Part shown: positions 36,045 to 44,276 of the stretch, piece after piece
Numbering within the stretch: the stretch's first letter is position 1
Layout: every line of letters begins with the position of its first letter
Assembly: GCF_010093445.1 (NCBI RefSeq)
Contig: NZ_PDWW01000002.1
Span: forward strand, 186,001-250,000
Reading direction: 5' to 3'
Length of the DNA: 64,000 nt
From: Pseudoxanthomonas japonensis
GTDB taxonomy: Bacteria > Pseudomonadota > Gammaproteobacteria > Xanthomonadales > Xanthomonadaceae
Notes under the pieces: generated by a model
Databases searched by the model: none
Told to the model about the DNA's origin: nothing
Seen by the model: only the letters and a program-made list of their open reading frames with translations
Translations under genes and position numbers: made by a program

Positions 36045-36968
36045 CTAGCGCGCTGGCCGGATGGCCGGTGCATGCTGCGTCATCAGTTCGACGATCCAGT
36101 CGATGAACACCCGCAGCTTGCGGCTGACATGGCGGCTGGGCGGGAACGCGACGTACATCGGCATCGGTTCCAGGTGCCACTCCTCGAACAGCGGCACCAG
36201 TTCGCCGCGCGCTACCGGCATGCGCGCCATGTACTGGGGCAGCCACAGCACGCCCAGGCCGGCGATGCCGGCGGCCAGGTAGGCATTGCCGTCGTCCACC
36301 GACAGCGCAAGACGGCCCTGTACGCGCAGTTCCTCATCGTCGCGACGCATCGGTGTCATCAAGGGGCTGCCGGTGCGCGAACTGCGATATCCCACGACGC
36401 GGTGCGCGGGCTCCTCCAGTGCCGACGGATGCGCGGGCGTACCGGCGCGCGCCAGATAGGCGGGCGAGGCGTACACGCCGAGCAACAGGTCGCCGACGTG
36501 CCGCGCGCGCAAGGACGCGTCGGTGAGTTCGCCGCCGCGCACCACGCAGTCCACGTGCTCGTCGATCAGGTCGACCTTGCGGTCGCTGGCGCCTAGGTCG
36601 AGCCGGATGTCCGGATAACGCGCGTGGAATGCGGGCAGGGCGGGGACCAGGATGTGCAGGGCGAACGGGGCGGGCACATCCACGCGCAACCGGCCGCGTG
36701 GCGCCTCGGACGCGGTCGACAGGCTGGTCTCGACATCGTCCAGGTCGGCCAGCAGGCGGACGACGCGCTCGTAGTACGCGGCGCCGTCGGCGGTGGGGTT
36801 CACCTTGCGCGTGGTGCGGTGTAGCAGCTTCACCCGCAGATGCGTTTCGAGTTGCTGCACCAACTGCGTTACCCGCGTCCGGCTGGCCTGCAGCGTGTCG
36901 GCCGCCCTGGTGAAGCTGCCGGTTTCCACCACGCGGACGAAGGCCTGCATCGCATCGATGCGGTCCAT
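36045..36968 (-). CDS. LysR-family transcriptional regulator (divergent from ridA-like gene)
   Basis: A 307-residue LysR regulator. The N-terminal winged helix-turn-helix reads MQAFVRVVETGSFTRAADTL then QASRTRVTQLVQQLE. The effector domain begins about residue 90 (GRLRVDVPAPFALHILVP). The family subgroup with LRARHVGDLLLGVYASPAYL resembles CrgA/DmlR-like regulators. It diverges from the RidA gene across 133 bases that hold a T-N11-A box, so it likely controls itself and ridA. The ATG at 36968 is the family start. Confidence 0.93.
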   Translation of the reverse strand: MDRIDAMQAFVRVVETGSFTRAADTLQASRTRVTQLVQQLETHLRVKLLHRTTRKVNPTADGAAYYERVVRLLADLDDVETSLSTASEAPRGRLRVDVPAPFALHILVPALPAFHARYPDIRLDLGASDRKVDLIDEHVDCVVRGGELTDASLRARHVGDLLLGVYASPAYLARAGTPAHPSALEEPAHRVVGYRSSRTGSPLMTPMRRDDEELRVQGRLALSVDDGNAYLAAGIAGLGVLWLPQYMARMPVARGELVPLFEEWHLEPMPMYVAFPPSRHVSRKLRVFIDWIVELMTQHAPAIRPAR

Positions 36969-36991
36969 GCGGACTCCTGGAGGAAAGGGAA

Positions 36992-37008
36992 TTGTCCGGA
37001 TTCTACAA
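36992..37008. promoter_or_regulatory. Possible LysR operator (T-N11-A dyad)
   Basis: TTGT-N9-ACAA forms a small dyad containing T-N11-A, the usual LysR-type binding core. It lies 24 bases upstream of the lysR start and 94 bases upstream of the divergent ridA-like start. Confidence 0.45.
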
Positions 37009-37101
37009 ACAGTGATCCCGCGATCGGCGTGTTTATCCGCCCGGCGCCGCTCTCTAGAGTGCCCTCCATGCAACGGGCCGCCGGCCCGCAGGAGATTCCC
37101 C

Positions 37102-37494
37102 ATGAGCACGCGTGACGTCGTTTTTCCCGCTGGCCGCCAGGCCCTCTATGACCATCACCGCTACTCGGCCGCCGTGCGCTCGGATGGCTTCCTGTTCGTG
37201 TCCGGGACGGTGGGTAGCCGCGAGGATGGCTCGCCGGAGCCGGACTTCGAACAGCAGGTGCGGCTGGCCTTCAGCAACCTGCAGGCGATCCTGCATGCCG
37301 CCGGCGCCAGGCTGGACGACATCGTCGACGTGACCACCTTCCACACCGATCCGGAGCGCCAGTTCGACACCGTGCTGGCCGTCAAGAACGAGGTCTTTCC
37401 TGAAGCGCCCTATCCGACCTGGACCGCGATCGGCGTGAACTGGCTGGCCGGGTTCGATTTCGAGATCAAGGTCATTGCCCGCATCCCCGGTTGA
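37102..37494 (+). CDS. RidA family protein
   Basis: A 130-residue RidA/YjgF/UK114-family protein. Members hydrolyse reactive enamine/imine intermediates or act in catabolic pathways. It has SGTVGSREDGSPEPDFEQQVRLAF, then NLQAILHAAGARLDDIVDVTTF and the end FEIKVIARIPG. A conserved arginine (ARIPG) corresponds to the family substrate-binding Arg. The strong GGAGATT site precedes the ATG. Its divergent LysR partner suggests an inducible rather than housekeeping role. Confidence 0.9.
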   Translation: MSTRDVVFPAGRQALYDHHRYSAAVRSDGFLFVSGTVGSREDGSPEPDFEQQVRLAFSNLQAILHAAGARLDDIVDVTTFHTDPERQFDTVLAVKNEVFPEAPYPTWTAIGVNWLAGFDFEIKVIARIPG

Positions 37495-37504
37495 TCCTGC
37501 CGCG

Positions 37505-38200
37505 TCACTCCGCCAGTGCGGCTTCCACGGCCGCACCGGCATGCAGGGCCGTGGTGTCGAACAACAGGACGCGCGCATCCTGCGCCGCCACCAGCAGGCC
37601 GATCTCGGTGCAGCCCAGGATGATGGCCTCCGCGCCGCGCGCGACCAGGTCGTCCATGATGCGGCGATAGTGGTCGCGCGAGGCATCGCGGATCACGCCA
37701 CGGCACAGCTCGTCGTAGATCACGTCATGAACGACGCAGCGGTCGTCCGCGGACGGTACGATGATCTTGAGGCCATGCCGTTCCTGCAGGCGCTGCCGGT
37801 AGAAGTCCTGCTCCATGGTGAAACGGGTACCGAGCAGCCCGACGGTGCGATGGCCGGCCGCCAGGATGGCCGCGGCGGTGGCATCGGCGATGTGCAGCAG
37901 CGGGATCGGCACGGCCGCTTCGATCTGCGGCGCCACCTTGTGCATGGTGTTGGTGCACAGCACCAGCAGGTCGGCACCGGCCCCCTGCAGGCGGCGCGCG
38001 GCATCGGCCAGCCGTTCGCCCGCGGCGTCCCAGTCGCCGTCGCGCTGCAACTGTTCGATCTCGTGGAAGTCGACGCTGTACAGCACCACCTTCGCCGAAT
38101 GCAATCCGCCCAACCGCGCCTTGATGCCTTCGTTGATCTGGCGGTAGTACGGCACCGTCGATTCCCAGCTCATCCCGCCGATCAGTCCGATCGTCTTCAT
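37505..38200 (-). CDS. Aspartate/glutamate racemase family protein
   Basis: A 231-residue PLP-independent racemase (YgeA-like). It has IGLIGGMSWESTVPYYRQIN at the start, the first catalytic cysteine in LVLCTNTMHKV (C82), and the second in IILGCTEIGLL (C197), so both acid/base cysteines are present. Substrate is uncertain: aspartate, glutamate or another amino acid. It is convergent with ridA, ten bases away. Confidence 0.9.
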   Translation of the reverse strand: MKTIGLIGGMSWESTVPYYRQINEGIKARLGGLHSAKVVLYSVDFHEIEQLQRDGDWDAAGERLADAARRLQGAGADLLVLCTNTMHKVAPQIEAAVPIPLLHIADATAAAILAAGHRTVGLLGTRFTMEQDFYRQRLQERHGLKIIVPSADDRCVVHDVIYDELCRGVIRDASRDHYRRIMDDLVARGAEAIILGCTEIGLLVAAQDARVLLFDTTALHAGAAVEAALAE

Positions 38201-38316
38201 GCGTGTCCCGCCACCTGTGCGTGCAGGCAGCGATTATGCGGCGTGCGGTGCAGGCGAGGGTCGAGACGTTCGAGCGGTGCGGGTGGTCCGGGTGGAAGAC
38301 TGGCCGGTCTGCGCCG

Positions 38317-39048
38317 CTAGGCCCTGGGCGCAGCCTCGGCGGGATCGAACATCGACACGCCGCCGATAGTGGTCGCCGGCACTTCGTCCTGCAGTACGTC
38401 CCAGTGTTCGGCCAATCGGCCGTCTTCGATGCGGAAGATGTCCACTACCACCTGCGGCGCATCGCCCCAGCCGCGGATGCGCCCATGGATGGCGACGCGG
38501 TCGCCCTCGGCGATCATCATGCCGGGTTCGTAGTGCACGTCAGGCGACAGCGTTTCGACCAGCGACTGCAAGGCGTCGCGGCCCTGCGGGATATCCGGGT
38601 TGTGCTGGATGTAGTCGGCGGCATACAGCCGCGCGACGGCCGATGCATCCCGGCGCTGGAACAGCGAGGTCATCGCGTCGAGCACCAGCGCCTTGTTGCG
38701 CTGCGGCCGATCATCGTTGGTCGCCACCGCAGGCCGCGTGACCGTGATCGTGCCGGTCATCCGCAGGAACGGCCCACCCGGCAGCGTCGCGTGCGAGTGG
38801 ACCAGTCCGCGGTCGTAGTCCTGCACGTTCGTCACCGTCGCGCCGCTCTGCTCCTGCCAGCTGACGGCGAACAGGCTGTTGCCGAGCGGCACGACATGGA
38901 TGTCGACCACCTCCGCGCGCGCGAATGGGCCGGCCTTGATCTCGAACCTGAGCTGCGTCAGCGACAGCAGCGTCAGGCTGACCCGGAAATCGGGATAGGC
39001 CACGTCCAGTTCCATCCCCACGGGGAAACCGTCCTGCGACATCGTCAT
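38317..39048 (-). CDS. MoaF-like N-terminal domain fused to a SnoaL/NTF2-like domain
   Basis: A 243-residue protein of two small domains. Residues about 1-110 form a beta-rich module with IKAGPFARAEVVDIHVVPLGNSLFAVSW, similar to MoaF-related domains. Residues about 120-240 form an NTF2-like fold with NKALVLDAMTSLFQRRDASAV, YIQHNPDIPQGRDALQSLV, GDRVAIHGRIRG and VDIFRIEDGRLAEHWDVLQ, a SnoaL-type pattern. The enzyme reaction is unknown. Two nearby ATG codons (39048 and 39042) are possible; the second has better GGAAG spacing. It follows the isochorismatase-like gene on the same strand by 102 bases and may share its regulation. Confidence 0.75.
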   Translation of the reverse strand: MTMSQDGFPVGMELDVAYPDFRVSLTLLSLTQLRFEIKAGPFARAEVVDIHVVPLGNSLFAVSWQEQSGATVTNVQDYDRGLVHSHATLPGGPFLRMTGTITVTRPAVATNDDRPQRNKALVLDAMTSLFQRRDASAVARLYAADYIQHNPDIPQGRDALQSLVETLSPDVHYEPGMMIAEGDRVAIHGRIRGWGDAPQVVVDIFRIEDGRLAEHWDVLQDEVPATTIGGVSMFDPAEAAPRA

Positions 39049-39150
39049 CTTCCTTCGGGTGCGTCATGGAACGAGGACGAGCGGATCCGGGACGGCCGTG
39101 CGCGCTGCGCCAGGTCGGCCCGGTCCCGTCGTCCCGTCGTCCCGGCGGGA

Positions 39151-39804
39151 TCAGGCGACCTTGCCGGGTACCGGCGTATTGAGCAGCTGCTGTTCCCACA
39201 GGTAGGCGATGCCGCTGCCCGCGGCATGGTGCTTGAACACGTCGGTTAGCTCCGCGGCGTGCTCGGTGCGCGCCCAGTCGCGCTGCCATTCGGCGGCCAG
39301 CGCCACCCACGTCATCATGTTCGCGCCGGCCGCGATCATGCGCTGGATCGCCACCTGGTGCGCCTCGACGGACACGGCACCGCAGGCGTCGGTGATGACG
39401 GTGACGTCCCAGCCTTCGCCCAGCGCCTGGATCACCGGCATGGCCACGCAGATCTCGGTCCACAGGCCGGCGATGATCAACTGCTTGCGGCCCGTGGCCT
39501 TGACCACGTCCACCACCTTGCGGTCTTCCCAGGTGTTGATGAAGGTGCGATCGATCACGTCCTGTTCCGGAAACACGTCGGTGATCTGCGGAAAGATCAG
39601 GCCACCGCGCTCGGCGATGACGCTGGTCAGGATGGTGGGGACGTTGAACACCTTGGCGACTTTCGCCAGGGCGGTGGAATTGTTCACCACGGCCTGCGGA
39701 TCGTGGCTGTTGAGGTTGGCCAACTGGTAGGGCTGGTGGTCGATCAGCACGACGACGGAGTCTTCGGGTCGGAGTAGCGACGCAAGGCCGTTGCGGAAGG
39801 TCAT
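39151..39804 (-). CDS. Isochorismatase-family hydrolase (YcaC-like)
   Basis: A 217-residue cysteine hydrolase. It has the family Asp in VVVLIDHQPYQL (D22), the ERGGLIFPQITDVFP segment, and the nucleophile in IIAGLWTEICVAMPV (C119). The close style is YcaC, whose substrate is not established. It diverges from a LysR regulator across 188 bases, which probably controls it. A GGAGAAATC site precedes the start on the minus strand. Confidence 0.88.
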   Translation of the reverse strand: MTFRNGLASLLRPEDSVVVLIDHQPYQLANLNSHDPQAVVNNSTALAKVAKVFNVPTILTSVIAERGGLIFPQITDVFPEQDVIDRTFINTWEDRKVVDVVKATGRKQLIIAGLWTEICVAMPVIQALGEGWDVTVITDACGAVSVEAHQVAIQRMIAAGANMMTWVALAAEWQRDWARTEHAAELTDVFKHHAAGSGIAYLWEQQLLNTPVPGKVA

Positions 39805-39887
39805 GGAGAAATCCTGTAATGAAGTGGAGAGGCGACAGACGCACAGCTGTGGCGGCGTGTCGCCGGCGGGAACCTTGTCATTCTGTT

Positions 39888-39946
39888 CCGCGACGCGGTA
39901 GCGCCGTCGCGCGCGAATCTGTGTCGCGCAAAGCGGAACGTCGCGG
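39888..39946. promoter_or_regulatory. Inverted repeat in the LysR/isochorismatase intergenic region
   Basis: CCGCGACG (39888-39895) and its reverse complement CGTCGCGG (39939-39946) lie between the two divergent genes. Such a dyad could be an operator for the LysR protein, but high GC makes chance matches easy. Confidence 0.3.
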
Positions 39947-39992
39947 CGACGCGGTTTGTGTCAGGCTGTAGTGCGCCAACAGGAACGCCATC

Positions 39993-40886
39993 GTGGATAT
40001 CGAGGAACTGCGCACCTTCGTGGAAGTCGCCGACGCCGGTGGCGTGTCGCCCGCCGCGCGCCGGCTGGGCGTCTCCAAGTCGATCGTCAGCCGGCGGTTG
40101 GCCAGGCTGGAAGAGGCGCTTGGCGCCCAGTTGCTGGCGCGCACCACCCGCGGTGCCGCGCTCACCGAGGCCGGCGCCATCTTCCGCGAGCATGCCGCGC
40201 GGGCCTGCAGCGAGATCGATGCCGCCCGCGACACGATCCTGCCTGCCGGCGACCTGCGTGGCCGCCTGCGCGTGGCCGCGCCGCTGTCGTTCGGGCCGAC
40301 CCACTTCGCGTCGGTGTTCGCGGAAATGGCGCGGCGCCATCCGCAGCTGCACGTGCATACGGCCTACAGCGACCGTTTCGTCGACATCGTCGCCGAGGGC
40401 TTCGATTGCGCCATCCGCGTGGGATACCTGCAGGATTCCAACCTGATCGCGCGACGCGTCGGGCCGCTGTATGGCAAGCTGGTCGCCAGCCCGGACTACC
40501 TGCGGACGCATGGCGCGCCTGAAACGCCGGACGAGCTGGCCGATCACGAAGCGCTGATGCAGGGCACGGAGGCCTGGCAGTTCCTCGATGGCGATCGCGT
40601 CATCACCGTGCATCCACGGGGTCGCTTCAAGGCCGACAACGGCACCGCGTTGATCGCCGCCGCGGTCGCGGGCCTCGGCATCGGCTGGCTGCCCGACGGG
40701 CTCACCGACGAGTACGTCGCGTCCGGGGCACTGGTGCCGGTGATGACGCGCTATCCGCCACCGCCGGCCGGCATCTATGTCATCCGCCCGCCGGGTCCGC
40801 ATCCCTCGTTGAAGGTGCGCGTGCTCACCGAACTGCTGATCGCGTGTTTCGACGAGGCGCCACATCTGGCGGATGTCGCAGGCTGA
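39993..40886 (+). CDS. LysR-family transcriptional regulator (divergent from isochorismatase-like gene)
   Basis: A 297-residue LysR regulator. The helix-turn-helix is in FVEVADAGGVSPAARRLGVSKSIVSRRLARLE. The effector domain starts near residue 88 (RLRVAAPLSFGPTHFASVFAEM). It begins with GTG at 39993, just before DIEELRTFVEVA. The divergent hydrolase gene is the likely target. A stretch of about 450 bases without genes follows. Confidence 0.92.
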   Translation: MDIEELRTFVEVADAGGVSPAARRLGVSKSIVSRRLARLEEALGAQLLARTTRGAALTEAGAIFREHAARACSEIDAARDTILPAGDLRGRLRVAAPLSFGPTHFASVFAEMARRHPQLHVHTAYSDRFVDIVAEGFDCAIRVGYLQDSNLIARRVGPLYGKLVASPDYLRTHGAPETPDELADHEALMQGTEAWQFLDGDRVITVHPRGRFKADNGTALIAAAVAGLGIGWLPDGLTDEYVASGALVPVMTRYPPPPAGIYVIRPPGPHPSLKVRVLTELLIACFDEAPHLADVAG

Positions 40887-41335
40887 GCACCGGGGGCGTG
40901 CGCAGTATGCGATGAGCATGGATCGGGACATGCTCCGCGAGACGGAACCTTCGTGCATGCCGTCATGCGACAGGTGCGGCATGGGTGTCAGCGCTGCGAG
41001 GGTCGGGCGATGCGGAAAGAGACCATGTCGCCCGTCCGCCTGCGCCCGTGTCGCTGTGCAGTGGCTGTCCGTAGGTGAAAAAGCGCGGCGTCCATCGGAT
41101 CCGCACATGGAAAACGACTCGATAATCAAGTCTGCGTGTTCACATCCGTGATGGCGGTCAAGGCGGCTGGTGGCCGATGAACGGCACCTCCTCTGCGATG
41201 CAGGAAACACGCATGAATTCGCGTTTCTTCACGCCGCATCCACGTACGCCAATCTCAGGTAAAGGCGGTTCATGAGGGCCAAATCTCCGTCGGAAACGCC
41301 GTTATATTCCGACCTCCACCCGAAGGAGGATTCGA
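40887..41335. other. Intergenic stretch, no gene seen
   Basis: About 450 bases between the LysR gene and the alanine-zipper lipoprotein. Open frames here are short, cysteine- and arginine-rich and without family resemblance. A TATATT (41303-41308) could be the -10 of the lipoprotein promoter, but no good -35 is visible. Confidence 0.5.
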
Positions 41336-41605
41336 ATGTTCAAGACCCAACATCACCTGTCGATGGCGCGTACGCTCGGCGTTGCGCTCGTCGCCGCCCT
41401 GAGCCTCTCCGCTTGCGCCACTTACGACGATGAGTTCGCAGGCATCAACTCGCGCCTCGACCAGCTCGACACGAAGGTGCAGGGTGCGGCTCAGAGCGCC
41501 GAATCCGCCAACCAGTCCGCCCAGCAGGCCAACCAGCGGCTGGACCAGATCGAAGGCCGCGTGCAGCGGCTTGAAACCGCGCCGCGCCGCGTGCCGCGCG
41601 GCTGA
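41336..41605 (+). CDS. Alanine-zipper outer-membrane lipoprotein (Lpp/OprI-like)
   Basis: An 89-residue lipoprotein. A signal peptide ends in lipobox LSAC with C27 lipidated. A coiled-coil follows with seven-residue spacing of Ala, Ser and Leu (INSRLDQLDTKVQGAAQSAE, then AQQANQRLDQIEGRVQRLE). This is the pattern of Braun-type lipoproteins, although the terminal Lys that links Lpp to peptidoglycan is missing; the end is Arg/Gly-rich. The site GAAGGAGG upstream is very strong, in keeping with an abundant protein. The next gene is an L,D-transpeptidase, an enzyme class that attaches such lipoproteins to the wall. Confidence 0.88.
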   Translation: MFKTQHHLSMARTLGVALVAALSLSACATYDDEFAGINSRLDQLDTKVQGAAQSAESANQSAQQANQRLDQIEGRVQRLETAPRRVPRG

Positions 41606-41709
41606 TCGCGTTCGCGCCGCATGGCGTGAACACCGGACCCGGTGGCCTTGCCCGGCCACCGGTCTCCTTGCCCGATCCGATGCCCGTTCCGAGGAGCCTC
41701 GCCATCCGC

Positions 41710-42492
41710 ATGTACCTGCACCCTGCGATCCGGACCATGGGGGGCGCGCTGGCGTTCGCACTGGCGTTCGCCAGCTTCAGCGCGTCCAGCGCCGAGAAAG
41801 CCACGGCCGGGAAAGTCGCCGACGAAAAAGCCAACGGCGAAAAAGCCAGCGCCGAGAAAGCCAGTGCGCAAATGGACAACGGCGCCGACCGGCTGCCACA
41901 GGGACAGGACGTGTCCGACACGGTGATCCAACTCGCCGGCTGGGTTGTCGCAAGCAAGGACAACCAGGGCTATCCGTTCGTGATCATGGACAAGACCGCC
42001 GCGCAGATCCTGGTGTTCGGTGGCGACGGCCGGCTTCGTGGCGCGGCACCCGGACTCTTCGGTTCGGGGATCGGCGACCACACCGCGCCCGGTGTCGCCG
42101 GGCTCGCGCTTCGCGAAATTCCTGGACGGGATCGCACCACGCCCGCGGGGCGCTACGTCGGCGGTTACGGTCCGTCGATCGATGCCGGACGCGTGCTGTG
42201 GGTGGACTACGATTCCGCGGTCTCGATGCACCCCACCGCGACCGTGCCGGGCGAAAAGCGCGCCGAACGCCTGGCATCGCCTTCGCCGGACGACAACCGC
42301 GTGACCCACGGCTGCATCAATGTGGAGCCCGGGTTCTACGAGCAGATCGTCCGTCCGACGCTGGAAAAGGGTGGGGTGTTCTACATCCTGCCGGAGAAGG
42401 ATTCGATGGCGGAGACTTTCCCGGAGTTCGAGCAGAGCCGGGCCGCCACGAAGGGCGGCAGCGGAAAACGCGCACGGTCCGCCCGCCGGTAA
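41710..42492 (+). CDS. Secreted L,D-transpeptidase (YkuD type)
   Basis: A 260-residue periplasmic protein with a signal peptide (MYLHPAIRT then a hydrophobic stretch ending SSAEK). A Lys/Ala-rich linker of about five EKA-type repeats follows (residues about 28-56). The catalytic domain ends in the YkuD pattern: SMHPTATVPG, then DDNRVTHGCINVEP with the nucleophilic Cys. L,D-transpeptidases make 3-3 crosslinks or attach proteins to peptidoglycan. An upstream in-frame ATG at 41626 would place 28 extra residues before the signal peptide, and one at 41680 is also possible; 41710 is chosen for the signal shape and a GAGGAG site. It follows the alanine-zipper lipoprotein, a possible partner. Confidence 0.82.
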   Translation: MYLHPAIRTMGGALAFALAFASFSASSAEKATAGKVADEKANGEKASAEKASAQMDNGADRLPQGQDVSDTVIQLAGWVVASKDNQGYPFVIMDKTAAQILVFGGDGRLRGAAPGLFGSGIGDHTAPGVAGLALREIPGRDRTTPAGRYVGGYGPSIDAGRVLWVDYDSAVSMHPTATVPGEKRAERLASPSPDDNRVTHGCINVEPGFYEQIVRPTLEKGGVFYILPEKDSMAETFPEFEQSRAATKGGSGKRARSARR

Positions 42493-43100
42493 ACGACGTC
42501 ACTCCCAGCCTGTAACGCGACGCCAGCCGCGCCAGGCGCGCGCGACTTCCGTGGCGTTTCCGTCGTGACCGGGAACGGTTCGCGATCACCGTGGTTCTGA
42601 TCGGCGTCGATGCGCACGCAGCGCGAGCGTCGGGCGCCTTCCGTTTTCTCGCCCACGCCGCATACGTCACCCTGACGGGCATCGATGCCCGGCGGCGCGT
42701 CGCGCGCAGGCTGGGCCGGCCGACGCCATACCCAAACAGCAGGGACGAACAGACCGATCGACTGCGGGTCGGAACGTGCGTTTGCGCGCCGTCCTGTTGC
42801 CTTGTCGAACGCGCATGACGTTCCGCGGGTCGCTTACGCATGTGGGCGTGCGGCTGCGCTCAGTCCGTTCAATGCAGATCGGACCTGGTTCGCGGGTCGA
42901 CCCGGTGCGGGCGTCGACCGATGCCCGCGCGCACCGCCACCGAACGCTTCCGGGTCGTCGCCGCGTGGCTTAAAGGCTTCTTAAAGTCGCGAGACGACAC
43001 TGCATCGCGGTGATCGCGTGGTTGCGTCCTGCGCCGTGCCGCATGTCCGGCACCGCTGGCGGTCCGCGCATCCGTCCTTCTCCCCAACGAGGCAACCGTC
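42493..43100. other. Intergenic stretch, no gene seen
   Basis: About 600 bases between the L,D-transpeptidase and the SDR gene. Short open frames on both strands are Arg/Cys-rich and lack ribosome sites. TTAAAGGCTTCTTAAAG (42971-42987) is the only AT-rich point and could be part of a promoter for the SDR gene. Confidence 0.5.
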
Positions 43101-44036
43101 ATGGCAGGCTGGACCACATCCGACATCCCGTCCCAACTCGGGCGAACCGTGCTTGTCACCGGAACAGGCGGCATCGGCTTCCATGTCGCCATGGCGATGG
43201 CGCGAGCCGGTGCCACGGTCATCGTGGCAGGCCGGAACGCCGCCAAGGGCGCGGCCGCCGTCGAGCAGATAAGCCGGTCGCTGCCCCGAGCACGGGTGCG
43301 CTTCGGGGCGGTCGATCTCGCCAACCTGGACTCGATCGAGACCTTTGCCGACACCGTGCTGCGCTCGCATGGCAGCCTGGACCTGCTGGTCAACAATGCG
43401 GCGGTGATGACGCCGCCCCAGCGGAAGGAAACCGCCGACGGGTTCGAGTTGCAGCTGGGCACCAACCATCTGGGCCACTTCGCGCTCACCGCGAGACTGC
43501 TGCCGCTGCTGCGCGAAGGGCGTGATGCGCGTGTGGTATCGCTGTCCAGCATTGCCGCGCGCAACGGTGCGATCGACTTCGACGACCTGCAGTCGCGCCG
43601 TCGTTACGTGCCGATGGCCGCCTACAGCCAGTCGAAGCTGGCGTGCCTGCTGTTCGCATTCGAGTTGCAACGGCGGAGTACGAAGGCGGGGTGGGGCATC
43701 CGGAGCATCGCGGCGCACCCGGGCATCTCGCGCACGGACCTGCTGCCCAACGGTGCAGGCCCCCGCAGTCCGCAGGCATTGGCCAGGCGCTATCTGTGGT
43801 TCCTGTTCCAGCCCGCCGAACAGGGCGCGTTGCCGCCGTTGTACGCCGCGACCGCGCCGACGGCACAGGCAGGCGGGTACTACGGTCCCGACACGTTGAG
43901 CGAGACACGCGGCCATCCGGTTCCGGCGAAGGTGCCGACGCAAGCGGAGGATGCCGGTGTCGCCGAGCGCCTGTGGCAGGAATCCGAGCGCCTGACGGGC
44001 ACGACATTCGGCAGTCGCCACGCGCAAAGCGCGTAG
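43101..44036 (+). CDS. Short-chain dehydrogenase/reductase (SDR)
   Basis: A 311-residue oxidoreductase. The nucleotide site is VTGTGGIGFHVAMAMA, where the usual TGxxxGIG reads TGTGGIG, one residue shorter. LVNNAAVMTPP, the catalytic Ser in VVSLSSIAARNG, and YSQSKLACLLFAFELQ with Tyr/Lys are all present. The length and C-terminal extension resemble retinol-dehydrogenase-like SDRs. Substrate unknown. It stands alone. Confidence 0.88.
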   Translation: MAGWTTSDIPSQLGRTVLVTGTGGIGFHVAMAMARAGATVIVAGRNAAKGAAAVEQISRSLPRARVRFGAVDLANLDSIETFADTVLRSHGSLDLLVNNAAVMTPPQRKETADGFELQLGTNHLGHFALTARLLPLLREGRDARVVSLSSIAARNGAIDFDDLQSRRRYVPMAAYSQSKLACLLFAFELQRRSTKAGWGIRSIAAHPGISRTDLLPNGAGPRSPQALARRYLWFLFQPAEQGALPPLYAATAPTAQAGGYYGPDTLSETRGHPVPAKVPTQAEDAGVAERLWQESERLTGTTFGSRHAQSA

Positions 44037-44276
44037 CGCGCGAAGGCGCGGAGCCGCAGTCATTCCATCGTGCTGTGGCGCGGTCGGAAAAAAGGATCCT
44101 TGAGCGATCCTGGATCCACTGCGTCCAATGCCGGAACGGTACGTCTTGATGCGCAACGGCGATTGCCGCCATCGGAGGGTATAGTCGATCCGTCGTGGTC
44201 GGAACGATGGCGGGTTCACTGCACCTGCGCGGGCGATGCGGCATCCGGATGGCTTTCTTCCGCGAGGAGCGAAACG

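Noticed and set aside
40873-41151. A 92-residue protein after the second LysR gene
   Set aside because: Cys/Arg-rich, low-complexity, no ribosome site and overlaps the LysR stop; probably random.
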